From: Ignavibacteriota bacterium
GTDB lineage: Bacteria > Bacteroidota > Ignavibacteria > Kapaibacteriales > UBA2268
Length of the DNA stretch: 64,000 nt
Assembly: GCA_019637995.1 (NCBI GenBank)
Contig: JAHBUQ010000003.1
Span: 62,001 to 126,000, forward strand
Direction: 5' to 3'
Position 1 is the first letter of the stretch; each line of letters opens with the position of its first letter. The notes under the pieces were generated by a model. That model was not told the origin of the DNA. It saw only the letters and a list, made by a program, of their open reading frames with translations, and did no database searches. Positions 37,645 to 46,175 of the stretch are shown here, piece after piece. The position numbers were made by a program, and so were the translations under genes.

Positions 37645-38997
37645 ATGGAATCAAGATACAAATCATTCAAGTATGTTGAACAGTTGCCGGAATTAGTTGA
37701 CCAGACAGTTACTCTCAGAGGTTGGGTATATAACATTACAGGAAAAGGGAAGTTACAATTCATTATGCTGCGTGACGGCACGGGCATCGTACAATGCGTT
37801 GTATTCAAGAATAATGTTAGCGAAGAAGCATTTGAAGCAGGAAAATCACTTACACAGGAATCATCATTAGAAATTACAGGAAAGGTAGTTGCTTCAGAAA
37901 AAGCGCCCGGTGGCTTTGAAATTGACGCCTCTGACCTGAAAGTACTGCATATTTCATCTGATTATCCTATCACTCCGAAGGAACATGGCGACGCATTTTT
38001 GATTGAAAATCGTCACCTTTGGCTTCGCTCATCACGTCAGATGGCAATTATGAGAATTCGCGCTGCAGTAATGAAAGCAATTCGTGACTTTTTCGATGGT
38101 AACGGATTTAAACTTCTTGATTCTCCAATACTTACACCTAATGCCTGCGAAGGCACATCAACCCTGTTTGAAACAGAATATTTCGACCTTGGAAAAGCAT
38201 ATTTATCCCAATCCGGACAGCTTTATGCCGAAGCTTCAGCACTTGCTTTAGGAAAAGTATATACATTTGGTCCTGCTTTCAGAGCTGAAAGGTCAAAAAC
38301 TCGTAAACATCTTACCGAATTTTGGATGGTCGAGCCGGAAATGGCATTCTTCGACCTGAATGACGATATGGATTTAGCTGAAGATTTGGTTGAATATATT
38401 GTTCAATATGTGCTTAAATCCAGCAGAAAAGAACTCGAAATTTTAGAGCGTGACACTACACATCTTGAAAAAATACGCCGTCCGTTTTATAGAATGTCAT
38501 ATTCAGAAGCTGTTGATTGGATGATTAAGAATGATATTCCGCTGATTAAGAAAGTTGACGGCCAGGATGTCGAAATTCGTCCGTTCCCTTGGGGTGAGGA
38601 TTTCGGAGCTGTACAGGAAGAGGCAATTATGGAGCAGTTCGACAAACCTTTGATAATTCACCGCTATCCTACTGAAATTAAAGCTTTCTATATGAAACGT
38701 GACCCGGACAATCCTAAAGTTGTACTTGCTATGGATATGCTTGGACCTGAAAAAGCTGGCGAGATAATCGGCGGTAGTCAGCGTGAGGACAGCTTTGATT
38801 TGCTTCATGAACGAATAATTCATGAAAATCTGCCGGAAGAAGAATTCAAATGGTATCTTGATTTACGTAAATACGGCAGTGTGCCTCATAGCGGATTCGG
38901 GCTGGGAGTTGAAAGAGTCGTCAAATGGATAACAGGCGCCTCACATATCCGTGAAACTATTCCATTCCCAAGAATGATTTACAGAATTACACCATAA
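37645..38997 (+). CDS. asnS: Asparaginyl-tRNA synthetase
   Basis: Class II enzyme that charges tRNA-Asn. 450 residues from the ATG at 37645; an in-frame ATG 78 bases upstream would add an AT-rich, hydrophobic stretch unlike the family and is rejected. The N-terminal OB-fold (VTLRGWVYNITGKGKLQF) binds the anticodon; motif 2 (FRAERSKTRKHLTEFWMVE) and motif 3 (GFGLGVERVVKWITG) are intact. GGA lies upstream. A strong terminator follows. Confidence 0.96.
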   Translation: MESRYKSFKYVEQLPELVDQTVTLRGWVYNITGKGKLQFIMLRDGTGIVQCVVFKNNVSEEAFEAGKSLTQESSLEITGKVVASEKAPGGFEIDASDLKVLHISSDYPITPKEHGDAFLIENRHLWLRSSRQMAIMRIRAAVMKAIRDFFDGNGFKLLDSPILTPNACEGTSTLFETEYFDLGKAYLSQSGQLYAEASALALGKVYTFGPAFRAERSKTRKHLTEFWMVEPEMAFFDLNDDMDLAEDLVEYIVQYVLKSSRKELEILERDTTHLEKIRRPFYRMSYSEAVDWMIKNDIPLIKKVDGQDVEIRPFPWGEDFGAVQEEAIMEQFDKPLIIHRYPTEIKAFYMKRDPDNPKVVLAMDMLGPEKAGEIIGGSQREDSFDLLHERIIHENLPEEEFKWYLDLRKYGSVPHSGFGLGVERVVKWITGASHIRETIPFPRMIYRITP

Positions 38998-39018
38998 TTA
39001 ATTACTCTCTGATTATTA

Positions 39019-39056
39019 AAGTCGTCACTTATTTTAATAAGAGGACGACTTTTTTT
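39019..39056 (+). terminator. Rho-independent terminator after asnS
   Basis: AAGTCGTC (39019-39026) pairs with GACGACTT, with an inner CTTATT/AATAAG stem, followed by seven or more T. It begins about 20 bases after the stop. Confidence 0.92.
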
Positions 39057-39558
39057 GTTGAAATAAATTATTATTAAAATAGTATTCTTTGAGAAAATGA
39101 GTTGCAAAATAATTATTTAATTAAGCGATATTTTTTTTGCAATTATCATTTTTTTATTATATTACAATTATGATTCTGTCATTTTTGAATTTAGTTCTTT
39201 TTATTAAGTGGGTTGAGAGATTAATTGGTGCAATTAATGTGCCACTATTTTTAATATATGGAGTATTTATTATGAATTCTAATTTATTTTTTACAAAAAT
39301 CACATTTTTTGATTTAGTTTCAAAAAGTGATTTTTTTTCTAAAATATGTAAATAAAATCTAAAAATCTTTACAAAGGAGATGTAATATTTAAATAAAATC
39401 TAAAATTTTTTACTATTTAAATTCTGTTAAAAAATAATTTTGATATTAAATAAATTTTGATTAATTTACATTTATGATTTATGTATAATTCAGATTATTT
39501 AAAATCAGAAATATTGGTACTCAGAATGTGCCTTATTTATCATTTTTTGGAGGATATG
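39057..39558. other. About 500-base AT-rich spacer with hairpin and direct repeat, no credible gene
   Basis: Contains a terminator-like hairpin on plus (39295-39338: AAAAATCAC...TTTTTTGA pairing with TCAAAAAGTGATTTTT, then a T-run). A 24-base direct repeat occurs at 39349-39372 and 39390-39413 (22 of 24 identical). An ATGGAG lies 8 bases before an ATG at 39271, giving a 27-codon reading frame ending MNSNLFF...KICK. Other short frames are AT-rich and hydrophobic and look accidental. It may be gene debris or the leader of the next gene. Confidence 0.5.
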
Positions 39559-41235
39559 ATGAAAGGAATTTGCATCTTTTTATTCTTAATAATAGCATCA
39601 ATTTCAAAATCTGATGCTCAGCAAATTGAGTGGGCTGAGTTAATACGTGGAAAAAATTGGGAGGGTTCATCGGTTATTGATACAGACCAAAAGGGAAATA
39701 TTTTTGCTGCCGGATTTTACTCTTCAGATACAGTATTCTTTAATAATGGAATAAAACTCTTATATGATTGGAATGATAGATTTTTTATTGCAAAATATTC
39801 TCCTGACGGAAAATGTCAATGGGTAGATAGAATTTACTTCTCTACAACAAGAATTGAATTATTTTTAGCGACTGATAATGATAATAATTTTTATTTGAGT
39901 AGCAGATATAATTCAGCAGGAATGAAATTTAGTAATGGTGTCGAGCTTAGTGGCGTCGGTAACGATGATATTTTTATTGCAAAGTTTGATAACGATGGAA
40001 AGTTGCTTTGGGTAAAATCAATGGGAAGCAAATATGAGGATTATCCTATGAACTTAACAGTTGATAACAACGGCAATGTTATTGTATCTGGTGAGTATTT
40101 ACACGATTCTCTTTTTATTGAAAACGACATTTATACCAAAAATGGAAAGATGGGCTACTTTATTGCAAAATATAGTAAAAATGGTAACCTGATGTATGTT
40201 AAAAACTTCAATTCAGTTTCCGAAAATGATTCAACGAACGAAGTATATATTAGAGCTATTAAAAATGATTCTGAAAATAATCTTAATGTAATGATGACAT
40301 TTTCAAACTCAATTATGCTTGATGATAATATTTCATTTCAAGCTGATAGTGTTGAGACTAAACGACTTATGGTAAAATATGATGAAAATGGAACTATGCT
40401 TTCGGCAAGAACATTTGATTTTACAAAATTAGTAAATAAATCCGGTATGGGAATTTCTGATTTTGATTTAGATGATTACGGAAATTATTTCTTTGTGGGA
40501 TGGACTTCCGCAGGAAAAGTATTGTTAGATAATGGATTTGAACTTGACGGTGGCTCGGAAGGTGCATCATTTATTACAAAGCACGATAAGGATGGAAAAT
40601 GTTTGTGGGCTGAAACAATTTCCGGTGGAGATGGTTTGAGATTTGCTTACTTAAAAACCAACAAAAATAAGTGTTATATATATGGAGATATTAGGGATGG
40701 TAAGAAAATTAATAGCCAAAAAGAAGAAATATTAGGATTGGACAAGAGAGGATTATACATAATACAAACGGATGCAACAAGTAGTATTTCAAGAGCTTAT
40801 GGTATTCCTGCACCAAGATGGCACATACCAAGTAGTTTTTGCATAGATAAAAATGACAAATTGATTATTGCAGGCGAATTTGTCGATTCAATCTCTTTTG
40901 GTGGTGAATACACTTATGATGAATCTATGAATGTGGATATATTCATTGCAAAATATGATATGACCAAGACAAGTGTAGAAGAATTCAAATATAATCATAA
41001 TTTTTCAGTTTACCCCAATCCAACAAATGATTATATTACAATTTCTATCCCTGAAATCAACCATAGGGTTAACCCTATGGTTGATAAAGTGCAGATTTCC
41101 AACACACTTGGTATTGACCTCACCCCAGCCCTCTCCATAAATGGAGAGGGAGTAAAAATTGATGTTTCTCACCTTCCAGCAGGCGTGTATATCATCCGTA
41201 TTGGCAATAAGGTTGAGAAGTTTGTGAAGATGTGA
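39559..41235 (+). CDS. Secreted SBBP-repeat protein with T9SS sorting domain
   Basis: 558 residues. A signal peptide (ending SKSDAQQ) is followed by a beta-propeller of SBBP-type repeats (DTDQKGNIFAAGFYSS, FIAKYSPDGKCQW, DNNGNVIVSGEY). The C-terminal 85 residues are a type A T9SS sorting domain: FSVYPNPTNDYITISIP to GVYIIRIGNKVEKFVKM. Palindromes at 41056-41085 and 41129-41150 are read in frame within this domain, adding EINHRVNPMVDK and DLTPALSINGEG. Start: the second of two adjacent ATGs, with GGAGG 5 bases upstream. An in-frame ATG 78 bases further upstream is AT-rich and rejected. Confidence 0.88.
   Translation: MKGICIFLFLIIASISKSDAQQIEWAELIRGKNWEGSSVIDTDQKGNIFAAGFYSSDTVFFNNGIKLLYDWNDRFFIAKYSPDGKCQWVDRIYFSTTRIELFLATDNDNNFYLSSRYNSAGMKFSNGVELSGVGNDDIFIAKFDNDGKLLWVKSMGSKYEDYPMNLTVDNNGNVIVSGEYLHDSLFIENDIYTKNGKMGYFIAKYSKNGNLMYVKNFNSVSENDSTNEVYIRAIKNDSENNLNVMMTFSNSIMLDDNISFQADSVETKRLMVKYDENGTMLSARTFDFTKLVNKSGMGISDFDLDDYGNYFFVGWTSAGKVLLDNGFELDGGSEGASFITKHDKDGKCLWAETISGGDGLRFAYLKTNKNKCYIYGDIRDGKKINSQKEEILGLDKRGLYIIQTDATSSISRAYGIPAPRWHIPSSFCIDKNDKLIIAGEFVDSISFGGEYTYDESMNVDIFIAKYDMTKTSVEEFKYNHNFSVYPNPTNDYITISIPEINHRVNPMVDKVQISNTLGIDLTPALSINGEGVKIDVSHLPAGVYIIRIGNKVEKFVKM
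41056..41085. repeat. 30-bp perfect palindrome within the T9SS domain coding region
   Basis: Both 15-base arms pair without mismatch around the centre TAGGGTTAACCCTA. It is translated in frame as part of EINHRVNPMVDK. Confidence 0.85.
41129..41150. repeat. 22-bp perfect hairpin within the T9SS domain coding region
   Basis: CCCTCTCCAT pairs with ATGGAGAGGG across a 2-base loop (AA). It encodes most of DLTPALSINGEG in frame. Sequences of this type recur as dispersed repeats in some Bacteroidota genomes, by recollection only. Confidence 0.8.
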
Positions 41236-41267
41236 GATAGTTAAATGTTGAATGTTAAATCAAAAGT

Positions 41268-41297
41268 TGCAACAAAGGGCTTAAGCCCTTTGTTGCA
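41268..41297. repeat. 30-bp perfect palindrome downstream of the T9SS gene
   Basis: Perfect 15-base arms around AAGGGCTTAAGCCCTT, 32 bases after the stop codon. It has the same size and central design as the one at 41056-41085 (AGGGYTTAARCCCT-like) but a different outer sequence. No T-run follows, so it is not a typical terminator. The rest of the 41236-41452 spacer shows nothing else. Confidence 0.85.
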
Positions 41298-41452
41298 GAA
41301 AATGTGTAAATATTTAATGTTTTTGGGATTGAAATCAAAGACCAAAGGAAGTATGCTGACTGTAATTAAATTAGAATTATGAGGAATTCCAACTGAAATA
41401 AAACAATCATTATTAAGTCTTAAAATATTTAATAAATGACTGATACTCAAAA

Positions 41453-43462
41453 TTGAAAAAATTAATCTTAAGAAAAGAGAAAATTGTTAAAGGTAAATCG
41501 CCGACTTACAAAATCAATTATGAGCAGGAGCTGAATAAATCCCAGTATGATGCTGTAATGCACAATACAGGTGCTGCATTGGTTATTGCCGGAGCAGGCA
41601 CAGGAAAGACAAGAACACTTGTTTACAGAGTTGCACGATTAATTGAAGACGGTAATATTCCCGAATCAATTCTACTTCTTACATTCACACGTAAGTCTGC
41701 TTCTGAAATGCTCAGACGGGCATCCCTTCTTCTTGATGGCAGATGCGAGGATGTTGCCGGAGGGACATTCCACTCTTTTGCTGTCATTGTCTTGAGATAT
41801 TATGCAAAGCTTATTGGTTATGAAGGCTCGTTTACGATACTGGACCAGTCTGACTCTGAAGATGCAATAAACATGATTCGCTCAGATTATGTAATTACAG
41901 GTGCTAAACGCAGATTTCCGACAAAGCAGACTTTGCAACGAATTTACAGTATGAGCATTAATACGAGGACTTCAGTTCAGGATATTATCGAAGATACCTA
42001 TCCATATTTTCTTGAGGAAGCCGATAAAATTCAATCTCTGCTCACTAAATACCATGAATACAAAAAATATCATAATATAATGGATTATGATGACCTGCTT
42101 CTAAATTTGCTGACTTTATTAAGAGATCATAAGAATGTACTCCATACACTGAACAACAGGTATAAGTTTGTCATGGTTGACGAATATCAGGATACAAACA
42201 AACTTCAGCATGAAATTGTGTTGCATTTGTCAGGTCCTGATTCAAATGTAATGGCAGTAGGAGATGATGCCCAGAGTATTTATTCATTCCGCGGTGCATC
42301 TTATCAGAATATAATGTTTTTTCCCGAATCATTTTCCAATTGCCAAATTTACAAAATTGAAGAAAATTACAGAAGCACATCTCAAATACTTGATTTATCA
42401 AATCATATTATTAAAGAAGCTTTATTCAAATATGACAAAAATCTCTATTCAAAAAATCTGCATGGTGAGATGCCTGCTTTAATCTGCGCCAGAACTGAGC
42501 GTGAGCAATCAATGTTTCTTGTTCAGCAAATTCTTGAGCTTCGTGAAAGCGATATTCCGCTAAATGAAATTGCAGTGCTTTTCAGGTCAGGATTTCATTC
42601 ATTTGATTTTGAAATTGAACTCGAAAAAGCAAATATACCTTATGTAAAATATGGCGGTTTGAAATTTATCGAAACAGCCCATGTCAAAGATATGGTGGCA
42701 TATCTAAGAATATTATACAATCCTAGAGATGCAATAAGCTGGCAGAGGGTTCTAATGCTCATTGAGGGAATAGGTCCAAAAAAATCGCAAAGTTTGATAG
42801 AAATGATTGGTTCAGGCAAAATTAATATCGCCAAAATTGATGAAAGCGTTATAAAAAGTCAACCGGAGAAAGTTGTTGAATTATTCACAATGCTTGCAAA
42901 TTTAATTAAGGAAAAATATTCTATATCTGATAAATGCGCAATAATTGCAGAATATTACAGACCATTGCTCAAAATCAAGCATGATGACTGGAAGAAACGC
43001 TGGGAAGATATTGAAACTTTTATTACGATTGCAGAGAGATACAAAGGTTTGCAGAACTTCCTGAATGATTTGGCTATTGACCCTCCATCTGAATCTGTAA
43101 AAGATTTATCACCTGAAAATACTGATTCAGAGATGTTGTGCCTTTCAACAATTCACTCTGCAAAGGGCTTGGAATGGCAGGCAGTATTTGTTATATGGGC
43201 ACTTGAAGGGCGTTTCCCATCAGCAAAAGCTGTTCAGAATATTGATAGCGTCGAAGAAGAGAGACGGCTTTTCTATGTAGCTGTTACAAGAGCCAAGAAA
43301 TTTCTGTATATTACTTATCCGACAAATATTTACGACCGTGAATCTGGCTTTGTTCTAAGCGAACCTTCAAGATTTATAAGGGAGCTGCCTGAGGGTATCA
43401 TTGAAAGATTGGTGATTTCGGAAGAAGAGTCCGAAAATGAAATTGATTTCTCATTGAATTGA
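41453..43462 (+). CDS. UvrD/PcrA-type superfamily 1 DNA helicase
   Basis: 669 residues, a little shorter than typical UvrD. Motifs in order: Q motif (LNKSQYDAV), Walker A GAGTGKTRT, II VDEYQDTN, III GDDAQSIYSFRGAS, IV EENYRST, V STIHSAKGLEWQAVF and VI EEERRLFYVAVTRAKKF. Unwinds DNA 3'-5' in repair or to clear RecA/RNA polymerase. The start is a TTG at 41453; the first in-frame Met would lie within the Q motif, too late. No clear Shine-Dalgarno. Confidence 0.93.
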   Translation: MKKLILRKEKIVKGKSPTYKINYEQELNKSQYDAVMHNTGAALVIAGAGTGKTRTLVYRVARLIEDGNIPESILLLTFTRKSASEMLRRASLLLDGRCEDVAGGTFHSFAVIVLRYYAKLIGYEGSFTILDQSDSEDAINMIRSDYVITGAKRRFPTKQTLQRIYSMSINTRTSVQDIIEDTYPYFLEEADKIQSLLTKYHEYKKYHNIMDYDDLLLNLLTLLRDHKNVLHTLNNRYKFVMVDEYQDTNKLQHEIVLHLSGPDSNVMAVGDDAQSIYSFRGASYQNIMFFPESFSNCQIYKIEENYRSTSQILDLSNHIIKEALFKYDKNLYSKNLHGEMPALICARTEREQSMFLVQQILELRESDIPLNEIAVLFRSGFHSFDFEIELEKANIPYVKYGGLKFIETAHVKDMVAYLRILYNPRDAISWQRVLMLIEGIGPKKSQSLIEMIGSGKINIAKIDESVIKSQPEKVVELFTMLANLIKEKYSISDKCAIIAEYYRPLLKIKHDDWKKRWEDIETFITIAERYKGLQNFLNDLAIDPPSESVKDLSPENTDSEMLCLSTIHSAKGLEWQAVFVIWALEGRFPSAKAVQNIDSVEEERRLFYVAVTRAKKFLYITYPTNIYDRESGFVLSEPSRFIRELPEGIIERLVISEEESENEIDFSLN

Positions 43463-43582
43463 TTGTTATAATAGCATCCTTAGCAAATATTTATGTTTAA
43501 TATTAGCCTGAGTAAGATACAGCAAATTGAGCAGATTTAGCCAAATGACAATAAATTCTAAGTTGTAAATTAGTATTTAAAG

Positions 43583-43609
43583 TAAAGAAATTGCAGTAAG
43601 TGCCGATAT
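43583..43609 (+). promoter_or_regulatory. Sigma-28 (FliA)-type promoter upstream of fliL
   Basis: TAAAGAAA (43583-43590), 11 bases, then GCCGATAT (43602-43609). This matches the flagellar sigma consensus TAAAGTTT-N11-GCCGATAA at 12 of 16 positions with exact spacing. It lies 108 bases before the fliL ATG. The rest of the 43463-43717 spacer is AT-rich; a TTGGCACG at 43649 lacks a matching -12 box. Confidence 0.65.
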
Positions 43610-43717
43610 TATTAAAGTTATGAATCATAAAGATCAATATTAATTTTATTGGCACGATTTTTTGAGTAAAACGTTATTATGCACTAAAGTTGTTGTGCAT
43701 TTTAAATAGGAAAAATT

Positions 43718-44278
43718 ATGGCGGATGAAGAACAAAAAAACGAGAATGAAAGCGGAAAGAAAAAAGGATTATCTCTACCTGTCCTGATTGCTATTATTGC
43801 CGGAAGTGTTATACTTTTATTTGTGGCGATAATATTCGTGATTTCAATTATGATGAATAATATGAAAGACACGATTATCAGTAGTACAGGCGGTGAAGTA
43901 GAAAAAGTCGAAGATAAGAAAGAGGATGCAGTCGAATCACTTGACAAGTTTGACTATATGGAGACAGGAAGAATTACGACAAATCCTGCAGCGAGTTCTC
44001 AATTTGTTGTGGTCAATTTAGGTATATTTTATGCACCTGAAAAATCCGACAAAAAGGATGATGAAGCTGCTAAAGTAGACCCTGCAGCAAAAAGTCAACG
44101 TCTAAACGCACTGATTAAGCATCAGGTTAATTCACAGATTGGTGATATGGATATGTACTCACTCCAGATTCCACGTGATTCGCTAATGACGATATTTAAA
44201 GAAAAGTTAATGCCTTCTTTCAAGATGGAAGGTTATAAATTAAGAGATGTAATTTTAGTTGAATTTATTGTTCAATAA
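43718..44278 (+). CDS. fliL: Flagellar basal-body protein FliL
   Basis: Inner-membrane protein next to the stator, affects motor torque. 186 residues: charged cytoplasmic tail, one membrane segment (about 22-46), a charged linker with Glu/Lys, and a C-terminal FliL domain (VVNLGIFYAP to LRDVILVEFIVQ). AGGA lies 6 bases before the ATG. It is the first gene of fliLMNO, 12 bases before fliM. Confidence 0.88.
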   Translation: MADEEQKNENESGKKKGLSLPVLIAIIAGSVILLFVAIIFVISIMMNNMKDTIISSTGGEVEKVEDKKEDAVESLDKFDYMETGRITTNPAASSQFVVVNLGIFYAPEKSDKKDDEAAKVDPAAKSQRLNALIKHQVNSQIGDMDMYSLQIPRDSLMTIFKEKLMPSFKMEGYKLRDVILVEFIVQ

Positions 44279-44290
44279 TTATTAAAGATC

Positions 44291-45337
44291 ATGGCTGATA
44301 TACTGTCTCAAACCGAAATTGACAACCTGCTTTCAGAAATGAACAGCGGGCGGGTTGATGTTGAGGATGTTGTATCCGGAAGGATTTCGACAAGGCGTAC
44401 TGATGTAATCAATTATGATTTCAGACGACCAAACCGAATATCCAAGAATCAGGTACGAACTCTTCAATCAATTCATGAAAATTTCTCGGAAGTGTTCGGC
44501 TACTATTTAGTATCAAAGCTTCAGACACTTGTATCTTTTAATGTAACATCAGTTGACCAGCTTTTTTACTCGGAATTTATTTTATCAATATCAAATCCGA
44601 GCTGCATCTATGTATTTGATATCTTAGGAACAGACGGTAGCGGTATTCTTGAGATTAGTCCGGAACTTGCACTTACTTTGGTAGATTTGCTCTTGGGGGG
44701 TAAAGGGGATACGATGCCTAAGCCAAGAACAATTACTCCAATAGAACAAGCCGTAATACGCGGAATCATCGAGCATGGACTTTCAGACCTCAGAAACGCA
44801 TGGAAAGCTATTGCAGACCTTAACTTCAAGTATTCACGTCTTGAAGTCGAAGCAGATTTTGTTCAGATAGCACCAGCATCTGAAATTGTAATTGTTGTAT
44901 CACTGGATGTAAAAATCGGTAACAGTGCAAATAATTTCATGATGAATCTTTGCTTTCCGACATTTGCACTTGAAGAAGTGCTTGCAAAATTAAACCGGCA
45001 ACAACTTACTACTACAGCTGTTAAGCAATCCAAAAAACGCCTTCAGGATAACCTCCAAATAATTCAACAGCAAATGTCTGTTACTTATTTGCCAATAGTT
45101 GCTGAGCTTGGAAAAACATCTCTTACAGTATCTGAAGTAATGGAACTAAAAAAAGGCGATGTAATCAAATTGAACAATAAAATTAATAATGAAATTGAAC
45201 TTTTGATAGCCGGTAAAAGGAAATTAGCAGCAAGACCCGGTACTTTATCGGGGAAAAAGGCTGTTAAAGTTACAAGACCATTAAAAGAAGAAGATTTAGT
45301 TGATGAAGATTTAACATTCAAAGAAAAGGAATTCTAA
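44291..45337 (+). CDS. fliM: Flagellar motor switch protein FliM
   Basis: 348 residues. The N-terminal LSQTEIDNLLSEM is the CheY-P-binding peptide; the middle domain (PRTITPIEQAVIRGI, GGKGDTMP) and C-terminal SpoA domain (SLTVSEVMELKKGDVIKLNN) follow. It sits in the rotor C-ring and sets rotation direction. It is followed by fliN after 1 base. Together with cheW this implies working chemotaxis. Confidence 0.96.
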   Translation: MADILSQTEIDNLLSEMNSGRVDVEDVVSGRISTRRTDVINYDFRRPNRISKNQVRTLQSIHENFSEVFGYYLVSKLQTLVSFNVTSVDQLFYSEFILSISNPSCIYVFDILGTDGSGILEISPELALTLVDLLLGGKGDTMPKPRTITPIEQAVIRGIIEHGLSDLRNAWKAIADLNFKYSRLEVEADFVQIAPASEIVIVVSLDVKIGNSANNFMMNLCFPTFALEEVLAKLNRQQLTTTAVKQSKKRLQDNLQIIQQQMSVTYLPIVAELGKTSLTVSEVMELKKGDVIKLNNKINNEIELLIAGKRKLAARPGTLSGKKAVKVTRPLKEEDLVDEDLTFKEKEF

Positions 45338-45338
45338 A

Positions 45339-45755
45339 ATGACTATGACTCAAGACGAGATTGATGCTTTGATCAGCGGTGGTGATATTGATGAGAATAT
45401 GCCCGAAAGTATTACCGCAGACGATGAGCTTATTGGTGGCGAATTTCCAAGCATTGATTCTGAGGACGAATCCAAGCTTTTCTCTCCTCTCGACCCTAAG
45501 CTTGAGCTGCTTTATGATCTGCAGTTGCCTGTTTCGATTGAGCTTGGAAGAACGAATATGCTCATCAGGGATATTCTAAGACTTGGCAGAGGCTCTGTAA
45601 TTGAATTTGATAAATTAGTCAGCGAACCTGTTGATGTACTTATAAACGGGAAAAAAGTTGCTGAAGGTGAAGTAGTTGTGATTGACAAACATTTTGGTAT
45701 CAGAATTACAACTTTAATAGATCCTGCTGACAGATTAAGAACCATAAGAAAATAA
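45339..45755 (+). CDS. fliN: Flagellar motor switch protein FliN
   Basis: 138 residues. The C-terminal SpoA domain (LQLPVSIELGRTNMLIRDILRLGRGSV) is typical. The N-terminus MTQDEIDALISGG resembles the CheY-binding peptide of FliM and FliY rather than a plain FliN; the CheC domain of FliY is absent. Forms the C-ring base with FliM. A second in-frame ATG lies 2 codons in. Confidence 0.93.
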   Translation: MTMTQDEIDALISGGDIDENMPESITADDELIGGEFPSIDSEDESKLFSPLDPKLELLYDLQLPVSIELGRTNMLIRDILRLGRGSVIEFDKLVSEPVDVLINGKKVAEGEVVVIDKHFGIRITTLIDPADRLRTIRK

Positions 45756-45774
45756 TTAAGGACAGAAAAATACC

Positions 45775-46149
45775 ATGGATGGTAATATTTTAAATGCGTT
45801 TGCGACTCTTTCGCTTGTGGTGGTAGCACTTGGAGTACTATTGTTTATTGTCAGGAAATTTGTAAATGGCAAAAATCAAAAAGACCAAATTCTTGATATG
45901 AAAATTATTTCCAAAATGCAGCTTAATCCTAAGAATCAGCTTTATGTTGTTCAAGCCGGTAACAAAAAATTACTGCTGGGTGTTTCTGAATCCGGTATTC
46001 GTAATCTTACCGATTTGGGGATTGAAGATATTCCAAAAGTAAATACAGTCGAACCGAAACCGGTAAATCATACTTCTAAAGTAGATGTTGCATCTGATAA
46101 TTTATCCTTTACAACTTTTCTGAAATCAACATTTGTCAGAGCAAATTAA
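45775..46149 (+). CDS. fliO: Flagellar biosynthetic protein FliO
   Basis: 124 residues: one N-terminal membrane segment (about 7-26, VALGVLLFIVRKFV) followed by a cytoplasmic domain (KIISKMQLNPKNQLYVVQAGNKKLLLGVSESGI) characteristic of FliO, which helps assemble the FliP export gate. FliP, Q and R, which normally follow, are absent; a convergent gene begins 26 bases after the stop. Assignment rests on layout, context and the C-terminal motif. Confidence 0.85.
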   Translation: MDGNILNAFATLSLVVVALGVLLFIVRKFVNGKNQKDQILDMKIISKMQLNPKNQLYVVQAGNKKLLLGVSESGIRNLTDLGIEDIPKVNTVEPKPVNHTSKVDVASDNLSFTTFLKSTFVRAN

Positions 46150-46175
46150 TTCTGAAAAATACAAATCAAAATTTT

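Noticed and set aside
39137..39355. 72-codon plus-strand frame after asnS
   Set aside because: AT-rich hydrophobic translation with no family resemblance; it overlaps the hairpin of the spacer.
43649..43665. Sigma-54-like TTGGCACG upstream of fliL
   Set aside because: The -12 element is not TTGC and the spacing is one base too long; the sigma-28-type match just upstream is better.
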